Assembly: GCA_025403435.1 (NCBI GenBank)
Contig: CM046348.1
Coordinates: 10,596,606-10,660,605 of the forward strand
DNA: 64,000 nt
From: Artocarpus heterophyllus
Taxonomy: Eukaryota; Streptophyta; Magnoliopsida; Rosales; Moraceae
Direction: 5' to 3'
The translations under genes were made by a program, and so were the position numbers. Shown piece after piece: positions 46,704 to 58,946 of this stretch. The notes under the pieces are model-generated. The model saw only the letters and a list, made by a program, of their open reading frames with translations, did no database searches and was not told where the DNA came from. Within the stretch, counting starts at the first letter, position 1. Each line of letters opens with the position of its first letter.

Positions 46704-49004
46704 CTGGTAAAGTCAACAACAGTTTGTGCCACCAGAGCAAGTGCACCACAGAATGTCGGATATATTCTAAATATAACCTGTCTCGTCCTTATATGGTTCC
46801 TTACATTTCTTACATCCTAATAAATGCTTATTGAAATGTGTTTGGTAACCTTTATCTATTCCATTACTTGGCTTAAGATCTTTGTTTGCTTAGTTTGATG
46901 AGATTCAGCTTCAATAATTTTGCTACGATTCAGGTATAAAGCATGGGGTTCTCTTTTAGGACTGCAGTTGGCAGAAAGAGACATCATAGTTGCATGCGTC
47001 GATTACAGGTAATTGGTTTCAGTTGAAGCCAACATTTTGGAGTCCCTTGTGGGCATGGCTAGACTACAATTACATAACCATATAGCATACCCTTATTATA
47101 CAAGTTTTTACCTTTTGACTTGTGTTTGAGACAATTTATCACGTGCAGCTGGTTGGACATAATTTCACCAAATGTCTTCCCCTGACACTTAAAAGTATGA
47201 ATAGGAGATCTAAATTTAAATTGGAAAGTAGATAAGTGTATAATTTTCCTCTACTCGTGCAATTTCTGTCTATTGTCCACACTCATGATGCTTCTGCTGA
47301 TACAATGGGTGCAGAAATTTTCCCCAAGGTACAATTAGTGATATGATTAAAGATGTTTCTCAGGCAATCTTGTTCATCTTCAACCACATAGCAGAGTTTG
47401 GAGGTGACCCTAACAAGTAAGAAACTGATCTACTTGTCCTTCAATTCCTATCATACATTTGACTTTATTGACTTTCTTTCTATTTTGGTGCTATTTGAAT
47501 AGCATTTATCTAATGGGCCAATCGGCTGGTGCACATATTGCTGCTTGTGCTCTCTTGGAGTTGTCAACTATAGAATATGAACACGGGGAGAGCGCTTCTT
47601 CAAAAGTGTCTAAGATAAAAGCTTATTTTGGTTTATCTGGAGGGTAAGTTTGGTGCTTTATTGCGAATCTTCATGAATTTTACTGTCGCGTGCTTTGTTC
47701 TGGAAGTTTAGTAATGTCCTTTCTCTGGTTTTGTGGTTATGTTTTGTTGCCCTTGCAGCAATTCATCAATAGATGTAAGAATAACTTCACTTAAATTTTT
47801 ATCAACAGATACAATCTATTTAATTTAATTGATCACTTCCATAATCGAGGACTTTATCGTTCGATTTTCTTGAGGTACTTAATGATCAACATAGAGCTTT
47901 GCTTTCCTCTGATTGCTTTACTATCAATTGTAGTTTCTCTTCATCTCTGATAGAGCTTACTTTGTGATGTCATTGTAGCGTTATGGAAGGTGAAAAATCG
48001 TTGAAACAATATTCTCCTGAAATGAAAGTACAGGATTCAAGCATTAGAGAGGTTGTTTCGCTCTTGCCTCCTATATTCCTTTTTCATGGAACCGCAGATT
48101 ACTCCATACCTGCAGATGCCAGGTTCGAATGCCACCTATAATATGCCATTTTACACAAATTCATGCCATCATGAATGTATGTAACTTGCTCTACCAGATA
48201 TTACTTCTCCTGAAATGAGATTTTAATAATTTAATTTTTAAAAAATTTGAATGAGATTACATTTATTGTAGTCTACATAATCAGTTAAAATCTTGAAAAA
48301 ATAAAACGGTTTGCAGTAGGCATTTTGATGGAAAACAACACTACTTCCATTTTGCTACACACGGAGGAACAATTTTCCTGCATAGCTGTTCAAAAAAACA
48401 TCATGTCTGAGGAGTATAGGGGTGTTTTGTTTTTATTTTCTCTCGATGAGTCAGATTTATTTCAAGACACTTTTTATTTTTCTGTTTACTTCTGGAAAAG
48501 AAAATACATGAATGAATAAAAGGTCACATCTTAATTCTTAAACCAATTCAACAAGCATCAAACGTTTTGCATGCTCGCCTTTTGAAATAAATGCATTTGT
48601 TACCTGCAGTCGAACTTTCTTTAAAGCTCTTCAGAACGTCGGAGCTAAAGCCAAGCTTATACTATTTGATGGAAAGAGTCATACAGATTTGTTTCTTCAG
48701 GTAAGCAATGGTTTGAATGCTCCCATCTCATTTTGATCTCTTGAGTAGCAAATTGAAACGGAGTCCTGTAATATTGGTTGAAATGGGCATCAAAAATCTT
48801 TTGTACTCCCAACTTACTTGATTCTTGGATGCAAATTTGCAGGATCCTCTGAGAGGTGGTGAAGATGAACTGTTTGACAATGTAGTTTCTGTGATACATG
48901 CTGACGATAAGGAAGCTCTTGCCAAGGATGCCACGGCACCTCCAAGGAGACGACTTGTTCCTGAGATCTTGTTGCAGTTGGCTCGACGTATCAGCCCTTT
49001 CTAG
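45306..49004 (+). CDS. ICME: Isoprenylcysteine alpha-carbonyl methylesterase (ICME)
   Basis: Eleven exons: 45306-45595, 45943-46019, 46256-46325, 46452-46532, 46934-47008, 47315-47416, 47503-47643, 47809-47874, 47979-48122, 48610-48700 and 48843-49004. All junctions are GT-AG and the joined frame is 432 residues (Arabidopsis ICME is about 427). The enzyme removes the methyl ester from farnesylated or geranylgeranylated protein C-termini at the ER/Golgi membrane, opposing ICMT; the Arabidopsis enzyme acts on abscisic acid signalling. An Arg/Ser-rich N-terminus precedes hydrophobic spans ([15 protein letters not shown] and VAYYYFF). The alpha/beta-hydrolase core has an oxyanion VTGGAW, the nucleophile in GQSAGAH, an acid in HGTADYSIP, and the His in [10 protein letters not shown]. 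The C-terminus [14 protein letters not shown] is conserved in the family. Start: first ATG in a good context (AGCAATGG). Confidence 0.94.
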
Positions 49005-50217
49005 ATTGCGTAATTTCGGACCTTGTTATCGTAAATGGTCCGTCAATGTGTATCTTCTTTTTATTGTATTATTTTTTGAGAGACAAAAGAGTTATTTGTT
49101 GCAAGACCATAGATGTAGTGATTTCTTCCTCATGTTAGAGAGCTGTGGATGCATAATTGCATGCATTGCATCGTATGCAAGCAAATTAGACATTCTTTGA
49201 TTTTGAATGCCTAGAAATGTTGGTTTAGGATGGATGAGTTTGCTTTTAAATGAAAATAACTTATTTTGATCATTGTCCACGCCACCTGTGAGTGTCTTGG
49301 CGAGGCCGTGCGGGGAGGAGATATGCCTTCAAGGCGTCCATGGCGCTCGGAGTTTCCAGTTCTACCATTGTTAAATTGGACTTTTTATCTCTGTTTGGAG
49401 AACCCTCGTTCTTGTCATTCCCAGCAGCAAAACCTCCGTCCCCCCCCGCCGCCAACTATACTTCCATAGCGGGCACAAGTACTTGTCAAAGCTTGAGATT
49501 TTATTTAATTTCACTGCTTTTTCGTGGGAGAGGGAGAAAGGAAGAAAGCATAGGTTCAACTTACGGCAACATAACGGTGGTCATTTGGATTATTGATTGT
49601 TTTTAATAAGGATTAGGTGTCAACATATTACTCGTTGGACAGAGAATTGGACAACAAATTTGGAGTGAGGATCCAGGTTCATTATGAAATGGGTAGAGAA
49701 GCTAAACAGTTTTATTTCCAGCGACCAAAAAAAAATATTAAAAGAAAGTTTAATAAAAGAAGCGTATCAATTATTAAATAAGTCCATTCTATAAGTCTCC
49801 GCTCTTTTACATCATCTTCTTCCTCTGTGGGCCTAATGCTATTTTTATTTTCAAAATTCTTTCCTCTCTGAGATTTTACTGGGTTATTTTCAGATACGGA
49901 ATTTGGAATATTTTCCCTTCCAAAATTGGAAAATGGAAGATAAAAAGGACACAGAGAGGGTGAGGGAAAGTTTCAACAGAAAGATCAAAAGGAGATAGAG
50001 AGGATAAAACGGGTTTTCACTAGAAGAAAAAAAAAATTAATAATTGGATGAGGTGTAACTTTTTTATACATAAAATAAAATAATATGGGTTCCATTTGAG
50101 CTGGTGATTTCTGTCAGAATATTTGGCTGGCCTCAATTTTTGTAAAATAATTTTAAACTAATTTATTTTTCAAAACTTAAAAGCACATTCATTATAGGCT
50201 TATTTAAAATTTTTGAG
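49005..50217. other. ICME 3' flank and intergenic DNA
   Basis: From 49266 to about 49470 base composition turns GC-rich. An ATG-started frame within 49339-49606 (MALGVSSSTIVKLDF...) looks like the start of a coding exon, perhaps a gene fragment, but ends in A+T-rich sequence without a recognised domain. The rest is AT-rich and featureless. Confidence 0.45.
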
Positions 50218-52382
50218 CTTGTTTGACATATTATATTATATTATATTATATTACATTACATTGTATTGTATTTTTTTATATAATACAATATAATATGATG
50301 TGTTAAACATGTCTTAACAAGCTATGAATATAATACGGTGTGCTAAACATGCCCTAATAAGCTATGAACGTTGATGTGGATGTGAACAATGGTCTTTCAT
50401 ATAGAGTGATTAAGGAAAGAGGTTGTCATTGCTTGTTAGATGTGTAATTCTTGGAAATACCGAGTTCTATCAAAACACATACTTCCGATGTTATTTTTCT
50501 AATAAATAATCTACATTGTCTTAAATATCAGTTAACTAAAGAATTAAACAACATAATATATAAATAAAACTTAAAAATTCAAAAATAAAAATAAAAAAGA
50601 AATAGAAATAGAAAAATATCTCACACCAGAAGAATAAATTGCTCCTTTAGTCATCGAACTTTTCAAAAGCTAACGTTTTAATCTTATTTTTTATTTTAAC
50701 TAAAAGGGCCCTAAACTCTTAAATAGGGCACAAAAGGATGAAAATTAACAAAAGATTATTAAAAATTCGATAGAAGAGGCAACATATGGCTGAATAAGAA
50801 GAGCATTTTAGCAAAAATAATGATAACTTCTATTTTAAATAAAAGATTGAGTAAACAAAAAAAATACAAAAAAATTAAAAAAGTAAATAGCTTGACAAGT
50901 CTCAACTTTTTAACTTTTTAAGTAGATGATAATTCAGTTTTTATTTTTTTATTTAACCAGGTCTAACTTTTTAATTTAGGTGTAAAAGAGCAAAACTAAC
51001 TCTGTCGAATTTGAGGTTAGGTCAAGCGCACACAAGCTCTTTTTTGGCATAAATATGAAATTGTTTGGTGAATCAAATAGTGGAATCCAAAAGTAAAATA
51101 AAATAACCAAAAAAAGAAAAGAAAAGAAACTCTCCTTCCTCCCAAGTCGTCTTCATCCTCCCAACGCCACCACCTTCCCAAGGCAATGACCCCTCGTAGC
51201 ACCCCCAACTCACAACCTTGCGAGCCCATCCGCCTTCGACTATCAATGCCCCCACCTCGCGAACCCATTCGCAATTGTCGGATCTCTTAAACCATGGCCA
51301 TAGCTCCAAGCCGAGATCTGCCACCACTGCAGGGATCGTGCGCGACCCTCGTGAGACCTAAACAGATCTTGATACTATTGTGAGGGTTGTCATGCCCCTC
51401 ATCATCACCGATCCTCATGAGCCTATCATGCCTCGCACCTTCACAATCCTCACCATACCCCTCGTCACTGTCATGACCCAATCTAGCCTCGCTAGAGTAG
51501 GAAAGAAGGAGATCTACCGTCGAGATTTGGATTGTCCCCTCGGCGACTTCTCCACTTTTAGAGACAAAGAGGTGTGTAGAGAGAGAGAAATAAAGGGGAG
51601 AGAGACAAAGAAAATGTTGTTTTTTAATTATTTTTTGTTACATTTTTGTTTTGTTCATAATTTTTATTTTTCTACTAATTTTTATTAATATTATTTATTC
51701 TTTTTATGTTTTTAATTTTTAATTTCTTTAAAATATTTGCTATTTTATTAGAATGCCCTTACATTTTATACACGTGCTTGGCACGTGATTATTTCCATAC
51801 AAATTCTAATGTTGATTAGTTAAATCATTCTTTTTGCACCTAATTTAAAAGATTAGACCTAATTAAATAAAAAAATAGAGATCAAATCGTCACTAACCAA
51901 AAAAAAAAAAAAAAACTCATCCTTTTTCCCAACCCCTCTATTTCTCCTTAGCTACAAACTCCAAAAGAGACTTATGGGAATGAGATACTGACCATCGCCA
52001 CCTATATCTCTCTTGCTTTCCCTCTTTCTTTGATTTGAAAACCAGCCACCATCGATAACTCGTCGTCTCTGCACCTCCCCAGTATATATCCCTAATCTGT
52101 TGATTCCATTTGAAGCCCCTCGACAAACATCCCACTCTGACCTTCCTTCTTGACAACCACGTGAGCCAAAGTCTGCTCGTCATCATAAATTGTCCCTCCC
52201 CACTACGATTTCGAGCCCAGGTCGTCGCGAGTTCAAGCTTTTTGTTGCGAACTCACCTTATCCTCTACTAGTTCAAGCCCATGATGTTGCAACTTCAAGC
52301 TTCCAGTCGTAAACCAGCCCACTTCTCTGCCTTGAGTTTGAGATCCTGTTGCCATGGTGAGCCCAGTAGTGTCCATCGTTGT
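50218..52382 (+). repeat. Copy A of a 2.1-kb direct repeat
   Basis: Non-coding repeat matched along its whole length by 56838-58946, with small indels. Landmarks in order: AAGCTATGAA near 50320; CACACCAGAAGAATAAA near 50622; a C-rich segment 51130-51500; ACACGTGCTTGGCACGTG near 51771; and GTGAGCCCAGTAG near 52357. It stops at TCCATCGTTGT, where the gypsy LTR begins. Class not recognised. Confidence 0.85.
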
Positions 52383-55300
52383 TGTAACGCCCCCTAACGG
52401 ACGTCACAGATGTCGTTACATTTATTCATGTTTTTATTACTTTTAAAATTAACCATTTAAATAAGGTAAAGTTTATTAAACTTATCCTAGGATCCATGCA
52501 CACATTTTTTTTAAACTAAATTTCAATATTTCAAAAACTTCTTATATTTATTAAATAGTTTATCAATACCAAATTAACGAAGACATAATATAAATAGAGT
52601 TTAATATCATCACTTAATTCTGTTCACAATTCGGTAGGCCAAACTCCGAACACCGGTAGGCTGAACATGACCGACAGTCCAAACTTTAACCACAGGCAGG
52701 TCATCCGAGGCCTTGCAAAATCAAAGTTTTAAAAATACTAGGATCGGCAAGCCGATTGTCACAACCCGTCTTTTCAGGCTATGATAAAACTCTTTCTTAC
52801 TTACTTTAGGGCAAAAATTTAGGAATTTTTTTTTTAAAACGGAAATAAATAATTTACTTACATTAACTTTGATAACTCCCAAAATACTTTCACATACTTG
52901 TATTTACATAATTAATACTTTTACTTTCATAACATCCTTCTCTTAAACATTTCATATCAAAATAACTTTAAACATACGTAGCGGAAAATATTACAGCAGC
53001 GGACTCCATACCCAATCTGCACACCATCCACCGCTCCACCAGCTCACCATTTGAACTTATTCTAACCTTCTCGTTGGTATACCTACAGCATGAAATACTT
53101 AATGAGCTAACGCCCAGTAAGTCCCATAAATTCCACATGGATATTCATATGAATGCATGAATCAATTATGCTTTCTTATAAACTTTCTTTATCCTCATCA
53201 TTTTTTATCTTTACTAGGGCCCAAGTGTTCGTACCATTGCGCAATTTCATTTAGGTCTACATAATACCGTGACCGTAACATATCCTTTAAACTCCCCTTG
53301 AGTTAGGGGCCGGTACGACACTTTTCTTAACTTTTGGTGATTCGTTTACCAATTCACTTATTATGGTTATCATACCATGCATGAAGTGATGATCATATGT
53401 TATACATAACATAAATGCCCTTGTACGACATAGTATACACAGATACATACTTTATATACACACTAGTACACATTATTATACACACTGGTATGTAGCATAA
53501 TGTACTCACATGTACTTAACATAAAATATACACACTGGTACACATTAATATACGCACAGGTATATAACATAATGTACTCACAGGTACTTAACATAAAATA
53601 TACACACTGGTACACATTAATATACGCACATGTATATATAGCATAATGTACTCACAGGTACTTAACATAAAATATACACACTGGTATACATTAATATACG
53701 CATAGGTATATATAGCATAATGTACTCACAGGTACTTAACATAAAATATACACACTAATACACATTAATATACGCACAGGTATATAGCATAATGCACTCA
53801 CAGGTACTTAACATAAAATATACACACTGGTACAGATCATCATATACACTCAGGTATATGTCATTATATACTCTCATGTATATATATATATATTCCATAT
53901 GCTCACAATTATTCATACATGACTATACCCATAGGTATTCATATCATGGAAAACATACAAGTTTACACTTAATTATACGCACAAGTATACATATACATAC
54001 ATTTCTTTCTAAACCTACATTTCATACTGCAGGTGGGAATGGCACTTACATGATGCGAATTTCAGGCAATTTAACCTCGATTTTTCTTCTCCTAGACTCC
54101 TAGGATTCTATTGGCCAATTACAAAGCCATTAGCCAAATTTCACTATGTTTCGATACGAAACATTCGTTAGTTAATTGAGTTGTATTACTATGTATAACT
54201 TTAAAAACCACTGGTTTTTTTCTTATTTCTATCTAACTTTACCCTATCGTTTCTAACGAAGGGCGGGAACCTTTCTAGTAATTTTCTTATCCCATTGGAA
54301 ACATTTCAAAGCGGTTCGGGTTATTTGGACAAAAATGACGATTTTGCCCTTTGTGGGTCCACTAACCTACCTGAGCTCGATTTCGTTATTCTTATGAAAA
54401 TAACCATAGACTAATTTCAAAATAACACCCTAGTGGGTCAAATATCTTTATTTCTCAGTTATGCCCCATTTTCATAAAACTTTGCGGTTTAGTCCCTGAA
54501 CTGAAAATTTTGACGATTTTACCCCAGGGACTAAAATTTACTTTTTTGCATCAAAATTTCCTATTTTTCTCAAGGATCATTTTTACTTAAGGTACCATAC
54601 CTTAAATCATTTTGAAAAATGACATTTTTGCCATTTACTACTTTTTTCACTTTTAACATATTCTTGAAAAATCAAAAACTCACAAACGATTAAGTTTTAG
54701 ACAACCCGTCCGTATGACCTAACAGTTTCATTGAGATCTACAACTTTCGTGTTTTAACTTTTTCAAAATCTCACTGAACAGGGGCGTTTTTTACTATTTT
54801 TCAAATCTGCCGAGAATGAACTTTTTCTTTCAATTTAGTCCCTATGGTATTTTTACAAAAATCTGTTTCAAACTTGCAATTCTACCCCTGCAGATGCCAT
54901 TCCATGCCTTAATCAAAAGATTCTCATGCCCAAACATCAGTTTGGCAAAGTCTAACATCAAAATTGAAAAAATAACAGTTTTTGCAAAAGTTGCCATTTT
55001 GCACTATAAACCAAAGTTTCACAACTTAAACTTGCCATTCATCACATATACATGAAATTCCATCAAATATGTGCTCAATAACTCACATGTGTTTTAAGAA
55101 ATAAATATCAAAACAAGATTCAAAACTTTAAACTTTAAAACTTACCCAAATGACACTTTTTGGATTTCTAGCCTTCAAAGTTCCTTTGAAATCCCTCCTA
55201 GGCTTCCTTTCCATGCAAAAATAGCATGGATTAATTTTTTCCCTTTACCCATGAAAAATCCCTTGAAAACTCATTAAAAAGTTTAGGATTTTATCTTAAA

Positions 55301-56109
55301 ACTTGTGGAAAATCCTTGTACTTGCTTGTCAAACTTGTTTGGGGGTATTTTTGCAAAGTTTGGGGGCTGAGAAATTTTTTTAGAACTCTTGGTTATGGCT
55401 GCCGGAGCTTGGAAGGAAAGGAAAGAAAAGAAAAATTATGATAGACTTGCCATAAATGCATCCTTATCACATTTGGTGACTCATGGTAACCCATGAGTAT
55501 ACCACTAGGTGTCACAAGGTGATTAGGCCACTTTTCTTGACATGTGGCCCAATAGAAAATCAAGGAGTGTCCACTTTGTGGAGTTAAAAATTTATATTGT
55601 ACACAGTATTTTTTCTATACTGTCGTGGTCAAATCAATGTACTTTTTATCCTTAGACTGTATAAAAATATTTAACTTACTTTTCGTTTACTTTTGGAGGC
55701 CAATCATAACATTTTTCGTATCTGCGTTTTCATTTAGCAGTATTTTTATACTGCTTTGGCCTCCTTTCTACCCTCGGTTAGGGTTAAGACAACCTCTATG
55801 TCCTATTTATATTTTAAACATCCATTCGTTTATATCACAATTTAACAATTAATTGTGACATGAAATTCATTTTATAGATATTATACACAAATCTCTGAGT
55901 CATCAAACTCATAAAATTTGTATTTTACAATATCCATCATTACATTACATATGCCATAAAATTTACAATTAATGCCGCTCATTCATATTTTATTGTAATT
56001 TTCACAAAAATTACTATTTTTACAAAATTTCACATTTTTAAGAATAAATTCATTAATTAAACCTAATTGAATATTATGTTTTATTGATGACGTTTCCTCA
56101 GTCATTACA
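52383..56109 (-). repeat. Long (3.7-kb) gypsy LTR
   Basis: Starts TGTAATGACTGAGG on the minus strand next to the purine tract and ends GGCGTTACA at 52383, directly against repeat copy A. Inside are GGTAGGC/GGCAAGCCG motifs at 52628-52760 and a tandem array at about 53440-53840. No coding frame. Confidence 0.75.
53440..53845. repeat. 72-74-bp tandem repeat array inside the gypsy LTR
   Basis: ATAAAATATACACACTGGTA recurs at about 53521, 53593, 53667, 53741 and 53813, at steps of 72, 74, 74 and 72 bp. Each unit also has AATATACGCACAGG and AATGTACTCACAGGTACTTA. A degraded unit lies on each side. Confidence 0.9.
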
Positions 56110-56835
56110 ATCTACCCCCCTTAAGAATTTTCGTCCTCGAAAATCATAATATTCGGGGTAGTCTTTCCTCATTTCATTTTCTCATTCCCACGTTGCCTCT
56201 TCTACTTGTTGGTTGCGCCATAAAACTTTGACGATAGGTATCTTCTTGTTCCTTAATTCCTTCTCTTCTCGTGCCAGAATTTGAACTGGTTTTTTTTTCT
56301 TCATAGGACAGATTCTCCTGTATGTCAATTTCTTCAGGCTAAAGAACATGTGAAGGGTCTGGCACATACTTATTTAGCATGGACACATGGAATACATTGT
56401 GTACCAATGCTGGATTAGAGGGTAAGGCTAACTTATAAACTACATTATCTATCCGTTTCAAGATCTTAAATGGTCTAATATACCTTGGACTGAGCTTTCC
56501 TTTATTCCCAAATCTTACAATTTCCTTTCATGGGCATTATCTTCAAAAAGACCAAGTCTCCTACTTGAAACTTCAAAGGTCTCCGTTGTCGATTAGCATA
56601 ACTCTTTTGCCAACTAAAAGCCATTTTCATTCGTTGATGAATTAACTTTACATCTTTCGTTGTTCTATGAACAAAATCTATGGTCGACAACACCTTTTCT
56701 TGAGTTTTGTACCAATGTAAAGGTAGTCTACATCTCCTTCCATATGGAGCCTCATATGGAGCCATACCAATGGAGCTTCAATGACTATTGTTGTATACAA
56801 ATTCGATCAGAGGAAGCTTTTTATCCCATCCTCAC
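56110..56835 (-). pseudogene. Gypsy integrase C-terminus and chromodomain fragment
   Basis: Read on the minus strand. The integrase end (LPLIEFVYNN, then MAPYEAPYGRRCRLPLHW, then FQVGDLVFLKIMPMKG) is at 56835-56502 with stops. A chromodomain-type block ending VKVLWRNQQVEEATWE is at 56182-56230 in a shifted frame. These are characteristic of plant chromoviruses. The fragment is inactive and much shortened. Confidence 0.85.
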
Positions 56836-56837
56836 AT

Positions 56838-58946
56838 TGTATTACATGACATTATATTATATTTTTTTATATATAATACAATACAATACGATATACTAAA
56901 CATACCTTAACAAGCTATGAACCTCGATTTAGAGTGATTAAGGAAAGAGGTTGTCATTGCTTAGATGTGTAATTCTTGGAACTACCGAGTTCTATCAAAA
57001 CACACATTTCCTTTGCTATTTTTCTAATAAATAATCTACATTGTCTTAAATATCATTTAACTAAAGAATTAAACAACATAATATATAAATAAAACTTAAA
57101 AATTCAAAAATAAAAAGTAAAAAAGAAATAGAAATAGAAAAATATCTCACACCAGAAGAATAAAGTGCTCCTTCAGTCGTCAAACTTTTCAAAAGTTAAT
57201 GTTTTAATCTTATTTTTTATTTTTTAAAACGTTTTAATCTTATTTTTTATTTTTATAACTAAAAAGGCCCTAAACTCTTAAATAGGGCACAAAAGGATGA
57301 AAATTAACAAAAGATTATTAAAAATTAGATAGAAGAGGCAACATATGGCTGAATAAGAAGAGCGTTTTAGCAAAAATAATGATAACTTCTATTTTAAATA
57401 AAAGATTGAGTAAACAGAAAAAAATTCAAAAAAGTAAATAGCTTGACAAGTTCCAACTTTTTAAGTAGATGATGATTTGGTCCTTATTTTTTTTATTTAA
57501 CCAAGTCTAACTTTTTAATTTAGGTGTAAAAGAACGAAACTAACTTTGTCGAATTTGAGGTTAGGTTAGGCGCACACATGTTTTTTTTTTGGGCAAAAAT
57601 ATGAAATTGGCTAGTGAATCAAATAGTGTAATCCAAAAATAAAATAAAAAAACCAAAAAAAAATAAAAAACTCTCCTTCCTCACAAGTCGTCTTCATCCT
57701 CCCAACGTCACCACCTTCCCAAGCCAATAACCCCTTGCAGCACCCCCAACTCACAACCTTGCGAGCCCATCTGCCTTCGATTATCAATGCCCCCACCTCA
57801 TGAACCCATTCGCAATTGTCGGATCTCTTAAACCATGGCCATAGCTCCAAGCCGAGAGCCGCCACCATTGCAGGAATCATGAGCGACCCTCGTGAGACCT
57901 AAACAGATCTTGATACTATTGTGAGGGTTGTCATGCCCCTCATTGTCGCAGATCCTCATGAGCCTATCATGCCCCGCACCTTCACGATCCTCACCATACC
58001 CCTCGTTACTGTCATGACCCAGTCCAGCCTCGCCAGAGCAGGAAAGAAGGAGATCCACCATCTAGATTTGGATTGTCCCCTCAACAACTTCTCCACTTTT
58101 AGAGACAAAGAGGTGTGTAGAGAGGTAGAGAAATAAAGGGGAGAGAGACAAAGAAAATGTTGTTTTTTAATTTTTTTATTACATTTTTTTTGTTCATAAT
58201 TTTTATTTTTCTACTAATTTTTATTGATATTATTTTTTTTTATGTTTTTAATTTTTAATTTCTTTAAAATATTTGTTATTTTATTAGAATGCCCTTACAT
58301 TTTATACACGTGCGCTTGACACGTGATTATTTCCATACAAATTCTAATGCCGATTAGTTAAATCATTTTTTTGCACCTAATTTGAAAGATTAGACTTAAT
58401 TAAATAAAAAATAAAGACCAAATCGTCACTAACCCAAAAAAAAAAATCTCCCTTTTTCCCAACCCCTCTATTTCTGCGAGGCTACAAGCCTAAGTTTGGT
58501 AATAGTTGTCTAAATGAATGAAGGCCAAAAGAGACTCATGGAATGAAATACCGACCATCGCCACCTATATCTCTCTTGCTCTCTCTCTCTCTTTGATTTG
58601 AAAACCAACCACCATCGACAACTCGCCGTCTCTACACCTCCCCACTGTATATCCCTAATCCGTTGATTCCATTTGAAGCCCCTCGACAAACATCCCACTC
58701 TGACCTTCCCTCCTGACAACCGCGTGAGCCAAAGTCTACTCGTCATCACAAATTGACCCTGCCCACTATGATTTCGAGCCTAGGTCGTCGCAAGTTCGAG
58801 CTTTTTGTTGCGAACTCACCTTATGCCCAACTAGTTCAAGCCCATGATGTTGCGACTTCAATCTTCTAGTCATAAACCAGCTCACCTTCTCTGCCTTGAG
58901 TTTGAGCTCCCGTTGCCATGGTGAGCCCAATAGTGTCCATCGTTGT
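56838..58946 (+). repeat. Copy B of the 2.1-kb direct repeat
   Basis: Matches 50218-52382 with small gaps. Its right end continues past TCCATCGTTGT into CACATCCAACAACCCTG, which is absent from copy A, so copy B keeps the sequence that the gypsy LTR interrupts in copy A. Confidence 0.85.

Larger units (their letters stand above)
52383..56835 (-). mobile_element. 3' remnant of a Ty3/gypsy chromovirus with its LTR
   Basis: On the minus strand this reads from 56835: the end of a gypsy integrase, a chromodomain-like segment, a purine tract AAGGGGGG (plus 56115-56122), then a 3.7-kb LTR (56109 down to 52383) with ends TGTAAT...GTTACA. The 5' LTR, gag, protease, RT and most of integrase are missing, cut off abruptly at about 56835. 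Tekay/Del-like by its chromodomain style; lineage inferred. Confidence 0.82.

Noticed and set aside
53440..53845. CRISPR-like array
   Set aside because: Units are adjacent and nearly identical along their full 72-74 bp, with no unique spacers, inside a plant retrotransposon LTR.
50218..58946. The 2.1-kb repeats as LTRs of one large element
   Set aside because: They lack TG...CA ends and adjacent primer or purine sites, and the inner gypsy remnant has its own LTR and reads on the minus strand from a truncated point.
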